Below are positions 38,745-48,286 of a stretch of 64,000 nucleotides of DNA, piece after piece. The notes beneath the pieces are model-generated. The model was not told the origin of the DNA and ran no database searches. It was given only the letters and a program-made list of their open reading frames with translations. A program made the position numbers and the translations under genes. Source of the DNA: Pseudomonas sp. B21-028 (GTDB lineage Bacteria > Pseudomonadota > Gammaproteobacteria > Pseudomonadales > Pseudomonadaceae); contig NZ_CP087184.1 of the NCBI RefSeq assembly GCF_024749045.1, positions 3,968,001-4,032,000 on the forward strand, given 5' to 3'. Position 1 is the stretch's first letter, and each line of letters begins with the position of its first letter.

Positions 38745-38813
38745 CCATCGCGAGCAGGCTCGCTCCCACAGGAGGAATGCGTTTCCATGTGGGAGCGAGC
38801 CTGCTCGCGATGG
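38745..38813. repeat. REPIN
   Basis: A compact inverted pair, CATCGCGAGCAGGCTCGCTC… and its complement, sits between the convergent GFA and miaE genes with a short spacer. Confidence 0.85.
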
Positions 38814-38835
38814 CGCCAGTACAAACGACGCAGGA

Positions 38836-39441
38836 CTAAAGCGCCGGTACCCCACTGTGAAACCGAAATTCCATATCCGGCGACTCGATCAGGTCCCGCT
38901 CGGCCTCACGCACCTTGTCGATCACCTGGGCGATGTCCCTGGCATCGCCATACTGGTAGGCCAGCTTCAGGTAACCCTGGAAATGCCGGGCCTCGCTTTT
39001 CAGCAGGCCGAAATAGAACTTGCCCAGTTCTTCGTCCAGATGCGGCACCAACGCCTCGAAACGCTCGCAACTGCGGGCCTCAATGAACGCACCGACCACC
39101 AGGGTATCCACCAGCTTGACCGGCTCATGGCTGCGCACCACCTTGCGCAGGCCCGAGGCATAACGCCCGGCGGAGAGCTGGCGCAAGCCGATCTTGCGCT
39201 TTTTCATCAGGCGCATGACTTGCTCATGGTGCACCAGCTCTTCCCGGGCCAGACGCGACATCATGTTGATCAGATCGACATGGGAATGGTACTTGGCGAT
39301 CAGGCTCAGGGCGGTGCTCGCGGCCTTGAACTCACAGTTCTTGTGGTCGATCAGCAACGTGTCCTGATCGGCCAACGCAGCCTGGACCCAGGCGTCGGGG
39401 GTGCGGCAGCCAAGGAATTCGTGGATTTCGGGAAGGATCAT
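38836..39441 (-). CDS. miaE: tRNA-(ms2io6A37) hydroxylase
   Basis: 201 residues from the ATG at 39441; the frame continues upstream without need. MiaE hydroxylates the isopentenyl side chain of 2-methylthio-N6-isopentenyladenosine at tRNA position 37, using a di-iron centre. The ligand pattern of the ferritin-like fold is present: NCEFKAASTALSLIAKYHSH, REELVHHEQVM (ExxH), EARSCERFEALV and KSEARHFQGYLKLA (ExxxH). Length is normal. It stands alone between a convergent GFA gene and a divergent stress protein gene. Confidence 0.93.
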   Translation of the reverse strand: MILPEIHEFLGCRTPDAWVQAALADQDTLLIDHKNCEFKAASTALSLIAKYHSHVDLINMMSRLAREELVHHEQVMRLMKKRKIGLRQLSAGRYASGLRKVVRSHEPVKLVDTLVVGAFIEARSCERFEALVPHLDEELGKFYFGLLKSEARHFQGYLKLAYQYGDARDIAQVIDKVREAERDLIESPDMEFRFHSGVPAL

Positions 39442-39606
39442 GGGGCTCACGGGCAAAAGGTAGTCGAGCGAAGGGCGCCGATTATACCGGGCTGCCCCCA
39501 GACCACCAGTCACCGCCGTTGATATGCTTCAAGTCAACGACGCTTCGCAACAACTAGAACTATAGTTGAGCAACGCCACGCCTTTTCATCGTTGGAGACA
39601 CCGATC

Positions 39607-40470
39607 ATGCAAGCCATTCGCAGTATCCTGGTGGTCATCGACCCCGAACACTCGGAAAGCCTGGCGCTCAAACGCGCCAAGTTGATCGCCGGCGTGACCC
39701 AGGCCCACCTGCACCTGCTGGTGTGCGACAAGAAGCACGACCATGCCGGCATGCTCGGCGTGCTGAAGGCCGCATTGCTGGCAGACGGCTACAGCGTGAC
39801 CACCGAACAGGCCTGGAACGAAAGCCTCTACGAAACCATCATCGACGTGCAGCAGGCCGAAGGTTGCGGGCTGGTGATCAAGCAGCATTTCCCGGACAGT
39901 CCGCTGAAGAAAGCCCTGCTGACGCCAACGGACTGGAAACTGCTGCGCCATTGCCCGACCCCGGTATTGCTGGTGAAAACCGCAGGTTCCTGGCAGGACA
40001 AAGTGATCCTGGCCGCCGTTGACGTGGGCAACGCCGACGGTGAGCACCGGCACCTGCATACCACCATCATCGACCACGGCTATGACATCGCTCGCCTCGC
40101 CAAAGCCCACCTGCATGTCATCAGCGCCCACCCTTCGCCGATGCTCTCGGCGGCCGATCCGACGTTCCAGCTCAAGGAAACCATCGAGGCCCGCTATCGC
40201 GATCAGTGCCGCTCGTTCCAGGCGGAGTTCGACATCGATGACCAGCACCTGCACATCGAGGAAGGCCCGGCGGACGTACTGATCCCGTTCATGGCGCACA
40301 AACTGCAAGCGGCCGTGACCGTGATCGGCACCGTGGCCCGTTCCGGGCTGTCAGGGGTGCTGATCGGCAATACCGCCGAAGCGGTGCTCGATACCCTGGA
40401 AAGCGATGTACTGGTGCTCAAGCCGCAGGAGGTGGAGGATCACTTGGTGGAGTTGGCGGTAAAGAGCTGA
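39607..40470 (+). CDS. tandem universal stress protein (UspE-like)
   Basis: 287 residues from the ATG at 39607, with GGAGA upstream. Two Usp domains lie in tandem. The first begins IRSILVVIDPEHSESLALKRAK, and the second ends with the ATP-binding pattern IGTVARSGLSGVLIGNTAEAVLDTL (G-2x-G-9x-G-N/S). The first domain has a weaker glycine pattern (VIKQHFPDSPLKKALLTPTDWKLLRHCPTPVLLV), as in UspE. Such proteins help survival under energy limitation and membrane stress. The gene is monocistronic. Confidence 0.9.
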   Translation: MQAIRSILVVIDPEHSESLALKRAKLIAGVTQAHLHLLVCDKKHDHAGMLGVLKAALLADGYSVTTEQAWNESLYETIIDVQQAEGCGLVIKQHFPDSPLKKALLTPTDWKLLRHCPTPVLLVKTAGSWQDKVILAAVDVGNADGEHRHLHTTIIDHGYDIARLAKAHLHVISAHPSPMLSAADPTFQLKETIEARYRDQCRSFQAEFDIDDQHLHIEEGPADVLIPFMAHKLQAAVTVIGTVARSGLSGVLIGNTAEAVLDTLESDVLVLKPQEVEDHLVELAVKS

Positions 40471-40483
40471 AGCGGGTCGCCAT

Positions 40484-40621
40484 TGTGGCGAGGGGATTTA
40501 TCCCCGCTGGGGCGCGGAGCGGCCCTAAACCAGGCGACTCGTGGGTCGATTAGATCCGGGGGCTGCTTCGCAGCCCAACGGGGATAAATCCCCTCGCCAC
40601 AATAAATCCCCTCGCCACAAA
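40484..40621. repeat. inverted pair of GAGGGGATTTATCCCC repeats with a partial third copy
   Basis: A forward unit (from 40484) and a reverse unit (to about 40602) are followed by a duplicated fragment AATAAATCCCCTCGCCACAA, between two convergent genes. Confidence 0.85.
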
Positions 40622-40650
40622 AATGTTTCAGCAGGATCCCTGGTGGAGCA

Positions 40651-41121
40651 TCACCGCCCCATCGCATCCTTCAGGAACCCCGGCGCGATGTAGCGCTGGT
40701 AATGGGCTTCGGACAGCAGGAAAAATTCCCGATCGATGGCATCGCGCAGGTCCGGCAGCTCCCAGTCTCGGAATTCCGGCAGCAGCACCATGCCGTAGGC
40801 TTCGAGGTTGTTGATCACCCGGGCGCCCCGGGCGATCAACTGGTAGGCCCAGCAATACTCCGACTGGTGTGCCACGAAGCGGATCTGGCGCGCCACCAGT
40901 TGCTCGCGCAACAACCCGGCGTCGAACACCTCGAGTTTCGCCACCATGACTTGCACCAGCAGTTGCTCAAGACGCATCCACACCGCGCGTTTCTCGTCCT
41001 CGTTGTAGCCGTTCCAGTGAATCACCTCGTGGTGGAAGCGCTTGCAGCCACGGCATACCAGGTCACCGTAGACAGTGGAGCAAAGGCCGACGCAGGGGGT
41101 CTTGATGAGCTGGTTGGGCAT
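40651..41121 (-). CDS. DUF1289 family protein
   Basis: 156 residues from the ATG at 41121 (MPNQLIKTPCVGLCSTV). The DUF1289 cysteine cluster is C10, C14, C23 and C26 (CVGLCSTVYGDLVCRGCKR), probably a metal site. The rest is a helical extension of about 110 residues, longer than the minimal DUF1289 proteins of 60–80 residues and typical of the Pseudomonas form. Function is unknown. It is divergent from acnB. Confidence 0.88.
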   Translation of the reverse strand: MPNQLIKTPCVGLCSTVYGDLVCRGCKRFHHEVIHWNGYNEDEKRAVWMRLEQLLVQVMVAKLEVFDAGLLREQLVARQIRFVAHQSEYCWAYQLIARGARVINNLEAYGMVLLPEFRDWELPDLRDAIDREFFLLSEAHYQRYIAPGFLKDAMGR

Positions 41122-41526
41122 AACGGAACGCACACGCAAAAGCAGGACAGGCCGGCATGTTAGCCCTTTGTCTAAGATTGATCACCCCTCAAACTTCCCG
41201 GCCCAACTTACCTTTAACTTTTTTTTCCCGTAGAATCAGCCAGCCTTTTAAGGCGCCAATGTCCGTTAGAAGCTGTTTTCAAAGCGTCACGAGCACAGTC
41301 GTTCCTTCAGAGCGGTGTTGGCGAAGGGTCTTTCCAGCGGGGAAAGCCCAACGCCAACCCTCATCAGCTCCCCGTTCTGCAGGCGTAAAACTTTGAAAGC
41401 AGCTTCTGTGAGGAACCCCGGAAACCCTGGCGTGGTGGCTCAAAAAGCCCCCGACGTGCATGGGTACCGCGGTTTCTGGATGAGCGTCCCGGACACCCAT
41501 TTGGGACCACTGATGAGGGTAATACT
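41122..41526 (+). ncRNA. long structured 5' leader of acnB (candidate cis-regulatory RNA)
   Basis: This 405 bp gap before acnB holds striking base-pairing potential. An outer stem of 17 pairs joins 41268–41284 with 41391–41407 (one G·U pair). Inside it, a long hairpin runs from 41317 to 41358: a 7-pair stem GTTGGCG/CGCCAAC, a symmetric AA/AA internal loop, GGG/CCC, a one-base bulge, then CTTTCC/GGAAAG with a five-base loop. A further small stem, GGCT-CAAAA-AGCC, lies near 41437–41449. acnB begins at a GTG. The arrangement suggests a regulated leader, for example one sensing iron or citrate status, but the ligand is unknown and no known family is recognised. Confidence 0.6.
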
Positions 41527-44136
41527 GTGCTTGAAGCCTACCGCAAACATATCGAAGAGCGTGCAGCACTGGGTATCGTTCCCCAGCCGCTCAACGCCGA
41601 ACAAACCGCAGGCCTGGTCGAGCTGCTGAAGAATCCCCCGGCTGGCGAAGAAGCTTTCCTCGTTGACCTGATCACCAATCGCGTTCCACCGGGAGTCGAC
41701 GAAGCCGCCTACGTCAAGGCCGGTTTCCTTTCCGCCCTGGCCAAGGGCGAAGTCCAATCCCCTCTGCTGGACAAGAAGCGCGCCGTTGAACTGCTCGGCA
41801 CCATGCAGGGCGGCTACAACATCGTGACGCTGGTGGATCTGCTGGACAACGCCGAGCTGGCGCCAGTGGCCGCCGAAGAACTCAAGCACACCCTGTTGAT
41901 GTTCGATGCCTTCCACGACGTGGCTGAAAAAGCCAAGAACGGCAACGTCCACGCCAAGGCCGTGCTGCAATCCTGGGCCGACGGCGAGTGGTTCAAGAAG
42001 CGTCCGGTACTGGCCGACAAGATCAGCCTGCGGGTCTTCAAAGTCACCGGCGAAACCAACACCGACGACCTGTCCCCTGCCCCGGACGCCTGGTCGCGCC
42101 CTGACATCCCGCTGCACGCCCTGGCCATGCTGAAAATGGCCCGTGACGGCATCGTTCCGGACGAGCAAGGCAAGACCGGCCCGATGAAGCAGATCGAAGA
42201 AATGCGCGGTCAGGGTTTCCCGATCGCCTACGTCGGTGACGTGGTCGGTACCGGTTCCTCGCGTAAATCCGCCACCAACTCGGTGCTGTGGTTCTTCGGC
42301 GACGACATTCCATACGTGCCGAACAAGCGTGCTGGTGGTTTCTGCTTCGGCAGCAAGATCGCCCCGATCTTCTACAACACCATGGAAGACGCCGGCGCCC
42401 TGCCGATCGAATTCGATGTGTCGAACATGAACATGGGCGACGTGATCGACCTGTACCCGCATGCCGGCAAGGTCTGCAAGCACGGTACCGACGAAGTCAT
42501 CACCACCTTCGAAATGAAGACCCCGGTCCTGTTGGACGAAGTCCGCGCCGGCGGCCGTATTCCGCTGATCATCGGCCGCGGCCTGACCGAGAAGGCACGT
42601 GCCGAGCTTGGTCTGCCACCGTTCGACCTGTTCAAGAAGCCTGAAGCGCCGGCTGAAAGCACCAAGGGTTTCACCCTGGCGCAGAAAATGGTCGGCAAGG
42701 CGTGCGGTCTGGCAGAAGGCCAGGGCGTGCGTCCTGGCACCTACTGCGAACCGAAAATGACCACCGTGGGTTCCCAGGACACCACCGGTCCGATGACCCG
42801 TGACGAGCTGAAAGACCTGGCATGCCTGGGCTTCTCCGCTGACCTGGTGATGCAGTCGTTCTGCCACACCGCGGCATATCCAAAGCCGATCGACGTGACC
42901 ACCCACCACACCCTGCCTGACTTCATCATGACCCGTGGCGGCGTTTCCCTGCGTCCGGGCGACGGCATCATCCACTCGTGGCTGAACCGCATGCTGCTGC
43001 CAGACACCGTCGGTACCGGTGGCGACTCCCACACCCGTTTCCCGATGGGCATCTCGTTCCCGGCCGGTTCCGGCCTGGTGGCGTTCGCCGCCGCCACCGG
43101 CGTCATGCCGCTGGACATGCCGGAATCGATCCTGGTGCGCTTCAAAGGCAAGATGAAGCCTGGCATCACCCTGCGTGACCTGGTTCATGCCATTCCTTAC
43201 TTCGCCATCCAGAACGGCCTGCTGACTGTCGAGAAGAAAGGCAAGAAAAACGCCTTCTCCGGCCGCATCCTGGAAATCGAAGGCCTGGAAGGCCTGACGC
43301 TGGAACAGGCTTTCGAACTGTCCGACGCGTCGGCCGAACGTTCGGCTGCCGGTTGCACCATCAAGCTGTCGAAAGAGTCGATCACCGAGTACCTGCAATC
43401 GAACATCACCCTGCTGCGCTGGATGATCGGCGAAGGCTACGGTGATGCCCGTACCCTGGAACGTCGTGCCCAAGCGATGGAAGCCTGGATCGCCAACCCT
43501 GAGCTGATGGAAGCCGATGCCGACGCCGAATACGCCGAAGTCATCGAAATCGATCTGGCCAACATCAGCGAGCCTGTGCTCTGCGCCCCGAACGACCCGG
43601 ACGACGCCCGTCTGCTCTCCAGCGTGGCTGGCGAGAAGATCGACGAAGTGTTCATCGGTTCGTGCATGACCAACATCGGTCACTTCCGCGCTGCCGGCAA
43701 GTTGCTGGATCAGGTCAAGGGTCAGCTGCCAACCCGTCTGTGGCTGTCGCCGCCGACCAAGATGGACGCTCACCAACTGACCGAAGAAGGCTACTACGGC
43801 ATCTACGGCAAGGCCGGCGCACGCATGGAAATGCCAGGCTGCTCGCTGTGCATGGGTAACCAGGCACGCGTGGAGCCGAACAGCACCGTGGTGTCGACCT
43901 CGACCCGTAACTTCCCGAACCGTCTGGGCGACGGCGCGAATGTCTACCTGGCCTCGGCCGAGCTGGCATCCGTTGCGTCGATCCTGGGTCGCCTGCCGAC
44001 CGTCGAGGAGTACATGGAATACGCCGGCAAGATCGACAGCATGGCAGCGGACGTGTACCGCTACCTGAGCTTCGACCAGATCGCCGAGTTCCGTGAAGCG
44101 GCTGCAAACGCCAACATCCCGGTCGTTCAAGCCTAA
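41527..44136 (+). CDS. acnB: aconitate hydratase B
   Basis: 869 residues from the GTG at 41527. It isomerises citrate to isocitrate in the TCA cycle and can hydrate 2-methylaconitate. The domain order is that of AcnB: N-terminal HEAT-like helical domain (about 1–160), swivel domain with [19 protein letters not shown] and [17 protein letters not shown], then the core. The [4Fe-4S] ligands are C713 (GSCMTNIGH), C772 and C775 (GCSLCMGNQ). AcnB apo-protein can act as an RNA-binding regulator in E. coli, which fits the structured leader upstream. A strong terminator follows. Confidence 0.98.
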   Translation: MLEAYRKHIEERAALGIVPQPLNAEQTAGLVELLKNPPAGEEAFLVDLITNRVPPGVDEAAYVKAGFLSALAKGEVQSPLLDKKRAVELLGTMQGGYNIVTLVDLLDNAELAPVAAEELKHTLLMFDAFHDVAEKAKNGNVHAKAVLQSWADGEWFKKRPVLADKISLRVFKVTGETNTDDLSPAPDAWSRPDIPLHALAMLKMARDGIVPDEQGKTGPMKQIEEMRGQGFPIAYVGDVVGTGSSRKSATNSVLWFFGDDIPYVPNKRAGGFCFGSKIAPIFYNTMEDAGALPIEFDVSNMNMGDVIDLYPHAGKVCKHGTDEVITTFEMKTPVLLDEVRAGGRIPLIIGRGLTEKARAELGLPPFDLFKKPEAPAESTKGFTLAQKMVGKACGLAEGQGVRPGTYCEPKMTTVGSQDTTGPMTRDELKDLACLGFSADLVMQSFCHTAAYPKPIDVTTHHTLPDFIMTRGGVSLRPGDGIIHSWLNRMLLPDTVGTGGDSHTRFPMGISFPAGSGLVAFAAATGVMPLDMPESILVRFKGKMKPGITLRDLVHAIPYFAIQNGLLTVEKKGKKNAFSGRILEIEGLEGLTLEQAFELSDASAERSAAGCTIKLSKESITEYLQSNITLLRWMIGEGYGDARTLERRAQAMEAWIANPELMEADADAEYAEVIEIDLANISEPVLCAPNDPDDARLLSSVAGEKIDEVFIGSCMTNIGHFRAAGKLLDQVKGQLPTRLWLSPPTKMDAHQLTEEGYYGIYGKAGARMEMPGCSLCMGNQARVEPNSTVVSTSTRNFPNRLGDGANVYLASAELASVASILGRLPTVEEYMEYAGKIDSMAADVYRYLSFDQIAEFREAAANANIPVVQA

Positions 44137-44154
44137 GGCTTCGACGCTCGACTG

Positions 44155-44192
44155 AAAACGCCGCCCTTCTTGCGAGGGGCGGCGTTTTTTTA
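44155..44192 (+). terminator. rho-independent terminator after acnB
   Basis: The stem AACGCCGCCC…GGGCGGCGTT is followed by a seven-T run. Confidence 0.92.
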
Positions 44193-44220
44193 TGCCTGGG
44201 CTTTGATGCAAGCCGCACCG

Positions 44221-44386
44221 CCGCTATCGCGAGCAGGCTCGCTCCCACAGGGGATCTGGGGTGAACACAATTCCCGAGAACACCTCACAGCCTGTGGGAG
44301 CCGAGCTTGCTCGCGATGGCGGCGGCACATCCAGCATCACCGCAACTGACCCACCGCATTCGCGAGCAAGCCCGCTCCCACAGGGG
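44221..44386. repeat. three REP units
   Basis: REP palindromes of the GAGC…GCTCGCG kind occur at 44225–44252, 44293–44318 and 44358–44384 in alternating orientation, between acnB and the convergent transporter gene. Confidence 0.85.
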
Positions 44387-44396
44387 ATTTGTGGTG

Positions 44397-45677
44397 TCAG
44401 GCCGTGAGGGAATAGACCAGCGCGGTAATCGCCACCAACCCCACCGATACCACGAAGACATTCGAGGCCTGGCCACGATAGCGGGCCATGGCCGGGACTT
44501 TGCGGATGGCGTACATCGGCATCAGGAACAGGATGGCCGCGATCACCGGGCCGCCCAGGGTTTCGATCATGCCGAGGATGCTCGGGTTGAGCGTGGCGAC
44601 GATCCAGCACACCAGCAACATGAACGCCGCCGTCAGGCGGTCCAGGGTCTTGGCTGCCGGGCGATGGCCGCTCTTGGCGATCAGCCCCTTGAGGCCTTCA
44701 CTGGCGCCGATGTAGTGCCCCAGGAACGACTTGGAAATCGCCACGAAGGCAATCAACGGCGCTGCAAACGCGATGGTCGGGTTGCTGAAATGGTTGGCCA
44801 GGTACGACAGGATCGACAGGTTCTGCGCCTTCGCTTCGGCCAGTTGCGCCGGCGACAGGGTCAGCACGCAGCTGAACACGAAAAACAGCACCATCACCAC
44901 CATCAGCACATGGGCGCGGGACAGGATCTGCGCGCTGCGCTCCTCGGCGCCGTCCCCGTGGCGGCGTTTCTGGTCCACAGCGAATGCCGAGATGATAGGC
45001 GAGTGGTTGAAAGAGAACACCATCACCGGAATCGCCAGCCACAGGGTATGCAGCAGCGCCGAAGGGGTCGGCAGCGTGGACGCGGTGCTCAGGATGCCAC
45101 CGTTCCAGTGCGGGATCAGGAACACCGCCAGGAACAGCAGCGCAACGATGAACGGGTAGACCATCAGGCTCATCGCCTTGACGATGGCCTGCTCGCCACA
45201 CCGCACCACCGCCAGCAGCCCCAGGATTAACACCAGGGACAGCACCGCGCGGGAAGGCGGCTGGATGTGCAGTTGATGCTCCAGAAAGCTGCCCACCGTG
45301 TTGGTCAGCGCCACGCTGTAGATCAGCAGGATCGGGAAAATCGCAAAGAAGTACAGCAGGGTGATCAGCGCGCCGGCCTTGATGCCGAAATGCTCCTCCA
45401 CCACCTCGGTGATGTCCGCGCCATCGCGGCCGGACAGCACGAAACGGGTCAGGCCCCGGTGTGCGTAGAAGGTCATGGGAAATGCCAGCAATGCCAGGAT
45501 CAGCAGGGGCCAGAAACCGCCCAGGCCGGCATTGATCGGTAGAAACAGCGTACCGGCACCGATGGCGGTACCAAACAGGCCCAGCATCCAGGTCGTGTCC
45601 TGGCGACTCCATTGGCTGAGGGTGGCTGGGGCTGTCGATTCAAAGCGCTCTTCAACGCTATTGGCCTGATCATTCAT
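44397..45677 (-). CDS. HAAAP-family serine/threonine-type amino-acid transporter
   Basis: 426 residues from the ATG at 45677. Eleven hydrophobic segments can be picked out, with the family start TTWMLGLFGTAIGAGTLFLPINAGLGGFWPLLILALLAFPMTFYAHR. This pattern is typical of the hydroxy/aromatic amino-acid permease family (SdaC, TdcC, YhaO). The protein is an inner-membrane proton-coupled importer. SFNHSPIISAF in the middle is shared with SdaC-type serine carriers, so serine is the likely substrate, but this is inference. No serine deaminase gene lies nearby. Confidence 0.88.
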   Translation of the reverse strand: MNDQANSVEERFESTAPATLSQWSRQDTTWMLGLFGTAIGAGTLFLPINAGLGGFWPLLILALLAFPMTFYAHRGLTRFVLSGRDGADITEVVEEHFGIKAGALITLLYFFAIFPILLIYSVALTNTVGSFLEHQLHIQPPSRAVLSLVLILGLLAVVRCGEQAIVKAMSLMVYPFIVALLFLAVFLIPHWNGGILSTASTLPTPSALLHTLWLAIPVMVFSFNHSPIISAFAVDQKRRHGDGAEERSAQILSRAHVLMVVMVLFFVFSCVLTLSPAQLAEAKAQNLSILSYLANHFSNPTIAFAAPLIAFVAISKSFLGHYIGASEGLKGLIAKSGHRPAAKTLDRLTAAFMLLVCWIVATLNPSILGMIETLGGPVIAAILFLMPMYAIRKVPAMARYRGQASNVFVVSVGLVAITALVYSLTA

Positions 45678-46024
45678 CCGGTCGGATCTCCGCTTTCCGG
45701 TCATGTGCACCCGGCCGGGACGAGTCGGAAACCCCGACAGGCAGCGCCCTGGCCGAAACAGGGGCGCGATTGTCCGGGATTAGCGAGCAGAAGCAAAGAC
45801 TTAGCTGAGGAGCGGTGGTGAATGGCAAAAAAATGCCAGCGCATGAGGTATCGCCGCTTTGCCCCAGCTCCTACACTCACAAACAGAATCCACAAGACCT
45901 GTGGGAGCGAGCCTGCTCGCGATGGCGACCGTCAGCCAACATGGCGTCGACTGACTCACCGCCATCGCGAGCAGGCTCGCTCCCACAGGGTGTTCGTCAG
46001 TACGATTGCCCACAGGAGCCCAGC
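45678..46024. repeat. divergent gap with a REPIN (45899–45990)
   Basis: A 347 bp gap between the divergent transporter and dehydrogenase genes. Its right half carries an inverted REP pair (GTGGGAGCGAGCCTGCTCGC… and its complement). Promoters for both genes must lie in the rest; I could not place them. Confidence 0.75.
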
Positions 46025-46975
46025 ATGACCGCAACCGTCCTGGTACTGGTTGAAACCGTCAACGACTACCTGCCGATCCTCGAACGCCAGGGTTATCACC
46101 TGGAACTGGCGCCCACGCCGGCCGAGCGCAAGGCGGCGATTTTCGACCATGGCGAGCGGTTCAATGCGGTGCTGACCCGCGGCCCCCTGGGCCTGACGGC
46201 CGACGAAATGGCCGCCCTGCCCAACCTGCAGATCATCTGCGTGATCGGTGCCGGCTACGAGCAGGTGGACCTCCAGGCTGCCCGCAACCGCGGCATCGTG
46301 GTCACCAACGGTGCCGGGGTCAACGCGTCGTCGGTGGCCGACCACGCCATGGCGCTGCTGCTGGCGCTGGTGCGCGACATCCCCCGGGCCGACGCCTGCA
46401 TACGCCGGGGGGAATGGACCAAGGTCATGCGCCCTTCCCTGGCCGGCAAACGGTTGGGGCTGCTGGGTCTTGGCGCGGTGGGCATGGCGATTGCCAAACG
46501 CGCGGCCCTGGGCTTCGACATGAGCGTCAGCTACCACAGCCGACGGGTGCGCAACGATGTGCCCTACACCTTCTGCGCCACGCCCACGGAGCTGGCCCGG
46601 GTGTCGGACTTCCTGATCGTTGCCACTCCCGGGGGGCTCGACACCCGGCGATTGATCAACAAACAGGCCCTCGATGCCCTGGGCCCCAAGGGCTTCCTGG
46701 TGAATATCGCCCGGGCCAGCGTGGTCGCCACCGACGAACTGATCAACGCCCTGGAACATCGACGCATTGCCGGAGCGGCCCTGGACGTATTCGATCATGA
46801 ACCCGAAGTGCCCGACGCCCTGAAGCACTTGCCCAATGTGGTCCTGACACCCCACGTCGCCGGCCTGTCGCCAGAATCGACCCGAGCCACGGTGGAACTG
46901 GTGGGCCAGAACCTGAATGCGTTCTTTTCCGGCAAACCGGTGCTGACGCCGGTGCCAATGCCGGAGCCGAATTGA
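46025..46975 (+). CDS. D-2-hydroxyacid dehydrogenase (GhrB/hydroxypyruvate-reductase-like)
   Basis: 316 residues from the ATG at 46025, with AGGAG upstream. The Rossmann motif LGLLGLGAVGMAIAKR (144–159) and the catalytic triad R230 (VNIARAS), E259 (FDHEPE) and H277 (TPHVAG) are present. The strand after the glycine-rich loop ends in SYHSRRVR with arginines where NAD-specific enzymes have aspartate. This points to NADPH and a glyoxylate/hydroxypyruvate-reductase role. Exact substrate is uncertain. Confidence 0.92.
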   Translation: MTATVLVLVETVNDYLPILERQGYHLELAPTPAERKAAIFDHGERFNAVLTRGPLGLTADEMAALPNLQIICVIGAGYEQVDLQAARNRGIVVTNGAGVNASSVADHAMALLLALVRDIPRADACIRRGEWTKVMRPSLAGKRLGLLGLGAVGMAIAKRAALGFDMSVSYHSRRVRNDVPYTFCATPTELARVSDFLIVATPGGLDTRRLINKQALDALGPKGFLVNIARASVVATDELINALEHRRIAGAALDVFDHEPEVPDALKHLPNVVLTPHVAGLSPESTRATVELVGQNLNAFFSGKPVLTPVPMPEPN

Positions 46976-47037
46976 TTACAAGCCTGTAGAACTGACACTG
47001 AACCTGAGTGATCACTGAATCTGTGTGATCACTCACC

Positions 47038-47171
47038 CTGTGGCGAGGGGATTTATCCCCGCTGGGCTGCGAAGCAGCCCCAATACAATCAACACAATCT
47101 ATCTGTTGCACCGAGGCGTCAGGATTTAGGGCTGCTTCGCAGCCCAGCGGGGATGAATCCCCTCGCCACAA
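47038..47171. repeat. inverted pair of GAGGGGATTTATCCCC repeats
   Basis: A forward unit at about 47038–47070 and a reverse unit at about 47130–47171 are separated by a segment containing GCTGCGAAGCAGCCC. They lie between the convergent dehydrogenase and tssA genes. Confidence 0.85.
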
Positions 47172-47197
47172 AAGCCGTTCACCTGTACTGGCACCAC

Positions 47198-48286
47198 TCA
47201 GAGAACCCCCAGCAACGTCCACAACCGCCGGGACTCGGCATCGGCGCTGATCAGTTCTCCCAGCAACTCGCTCAACGGCTTGTTGCCCCACTCCACGCCC
47301 CGCCGGATCAGGTAAGGCACCGGGCTGTGGGGTTCGGTGCGCGACAGGTAGCCGGCGATGACCAGCAACTGCCGGTAGGCCTCTTCGCGACTGGCCGGTT
47401 CCTGGAAGACTTGGGCAGGTGCTGTGCCCGCCTGGGCCTGGACAGGCGACGGCGCGGCCGAAGGTGATGCTTGCGCCGGCACGACGGTGGGTTGCTGTGG
47501 ATACATCGCGATGAACTCCTCTACCAGCGTCAGCAAGGCCTGCATCACGTCCTGCAGGGATTTGTAGCCCGGGGCCAGGTTGCCCAGGTAGGCGTCGCTC
47601 CAGGCTTCGAGCCGTTGCAGGTGTTGCTGGCTCAACATGAGGCTGCCCTGGCGATGGAGCCAGAACGACAACGGCGTGCCGCGAATCAGCTCAGTGAGCT
47701 TCTTCTGATCGCTGCGCGCCGCCTCCGCCGAAGCCTTGGCGTTCTTGCTGTCGTTGGCCTGCACCTGCTGACGCTGCAAGCGTTGCCAATCGTCCAGACA
47801 GAAGCCGTCGAAGGCCGAGTCGCGACCATTGAACAGCGGCACCCGCGTCAACAGCACTTCACTGTAACGCCGGGCCAGCCATTCCAGCGGGATCACCCGC
47901 CACGACTGGTCGCCCTCTTCGGCCTGGGGATGCAACTGCTCGGGGTAGCGTTCACACAGGCCTGTCACCAGCGCCAGGCTGCCCGGCAAGCCCTCCAGCC
48001 CGGCCAGGTGCAACCAGGCCTCCCCCAGCCAGGCGCTGATCATCAGGTCCTTGCTGCGCTCAAGCAGCAGCGCAGTGGCGAGCTTTTCCAGCTCCGGCCA
48101 CTGCGCGCGCTTGACCTGGGACTGCCACACCCCGGTGGGCAGGCTGGTGTCGTCTTCCCGGCGCAACTCCCGCAGTTGATCGTATTCCGGTTCATAGCGC
48201 AGATCCTGTCCGCAGGGCGATTCGGCGCTGACCGGTTCGAGCAACTGGCTGATCAGCTCGGGCAAGGGGGAGATAGGTACGCTCAC
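47198..48286 (-). CDS. tssA: type VI secretion protein TssA (ImpA-N)
   Basis: 362 residues. The N-terminal ImpA domain is clear: AESPCGQDLRYEPEYDQLRELRRE…WPELEKLATALLLERSKDLMISAWLGEAWLHLAGLEGL. The C-terminal part ends with YLSRTEPHSPVPYLIRRGVEWGNKPLSELL, the helical TssA C-terminal region. TssA primes baseplate docking and sheath polymerisation. A proline/alanine/glutamine-rich linker lies around residues 260–300. It overlaps tssM by four bases (ATGA) and is last in the leftward tssJKLMA operon. In P. aeruginosa HSI-III a sigma-54 activator gene follows here; this locus has none. Confidence 0.93.
   Translation of the reverse strand: MSVPISPLPELISQLLEPVSAESPCGQDLRYEPEYDQLRELRREDDTSLPTGVWQSQVKRAQWPELEKLATALLLERSKDLMISAWLGEAWLHLAGLEGLPGSLALVTGLCERYPEQLHPQAEEGDQSWRVIPLEWLARRYSEVLLTRVPLFNGRDSAFDGFCLDDWQRLQRQQVQANDSKNAKASAEAARSDQKKLTELIRGTPLSFWLHRQGSLMLSQQHLQRLEAWSDAYLGNLAPGYKSLQDVMQALLTLVEEFIAMYPQQPTVVPAQASPSAAPSPVQAQAGTAPAQVFQEPASREEAYRQLLVIAGYLSRTEPHSPVPYLIRRGVEWGNKPLSELLGELISADAESRRLWTLLGVL

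Noticed and set aside
41440..44211. 923-codon open frame antisense to acnB
   Set aside because: High G+C and strong codon bias in acnB keep the opposite strand open. The translation has no motif, and acnB is certain.
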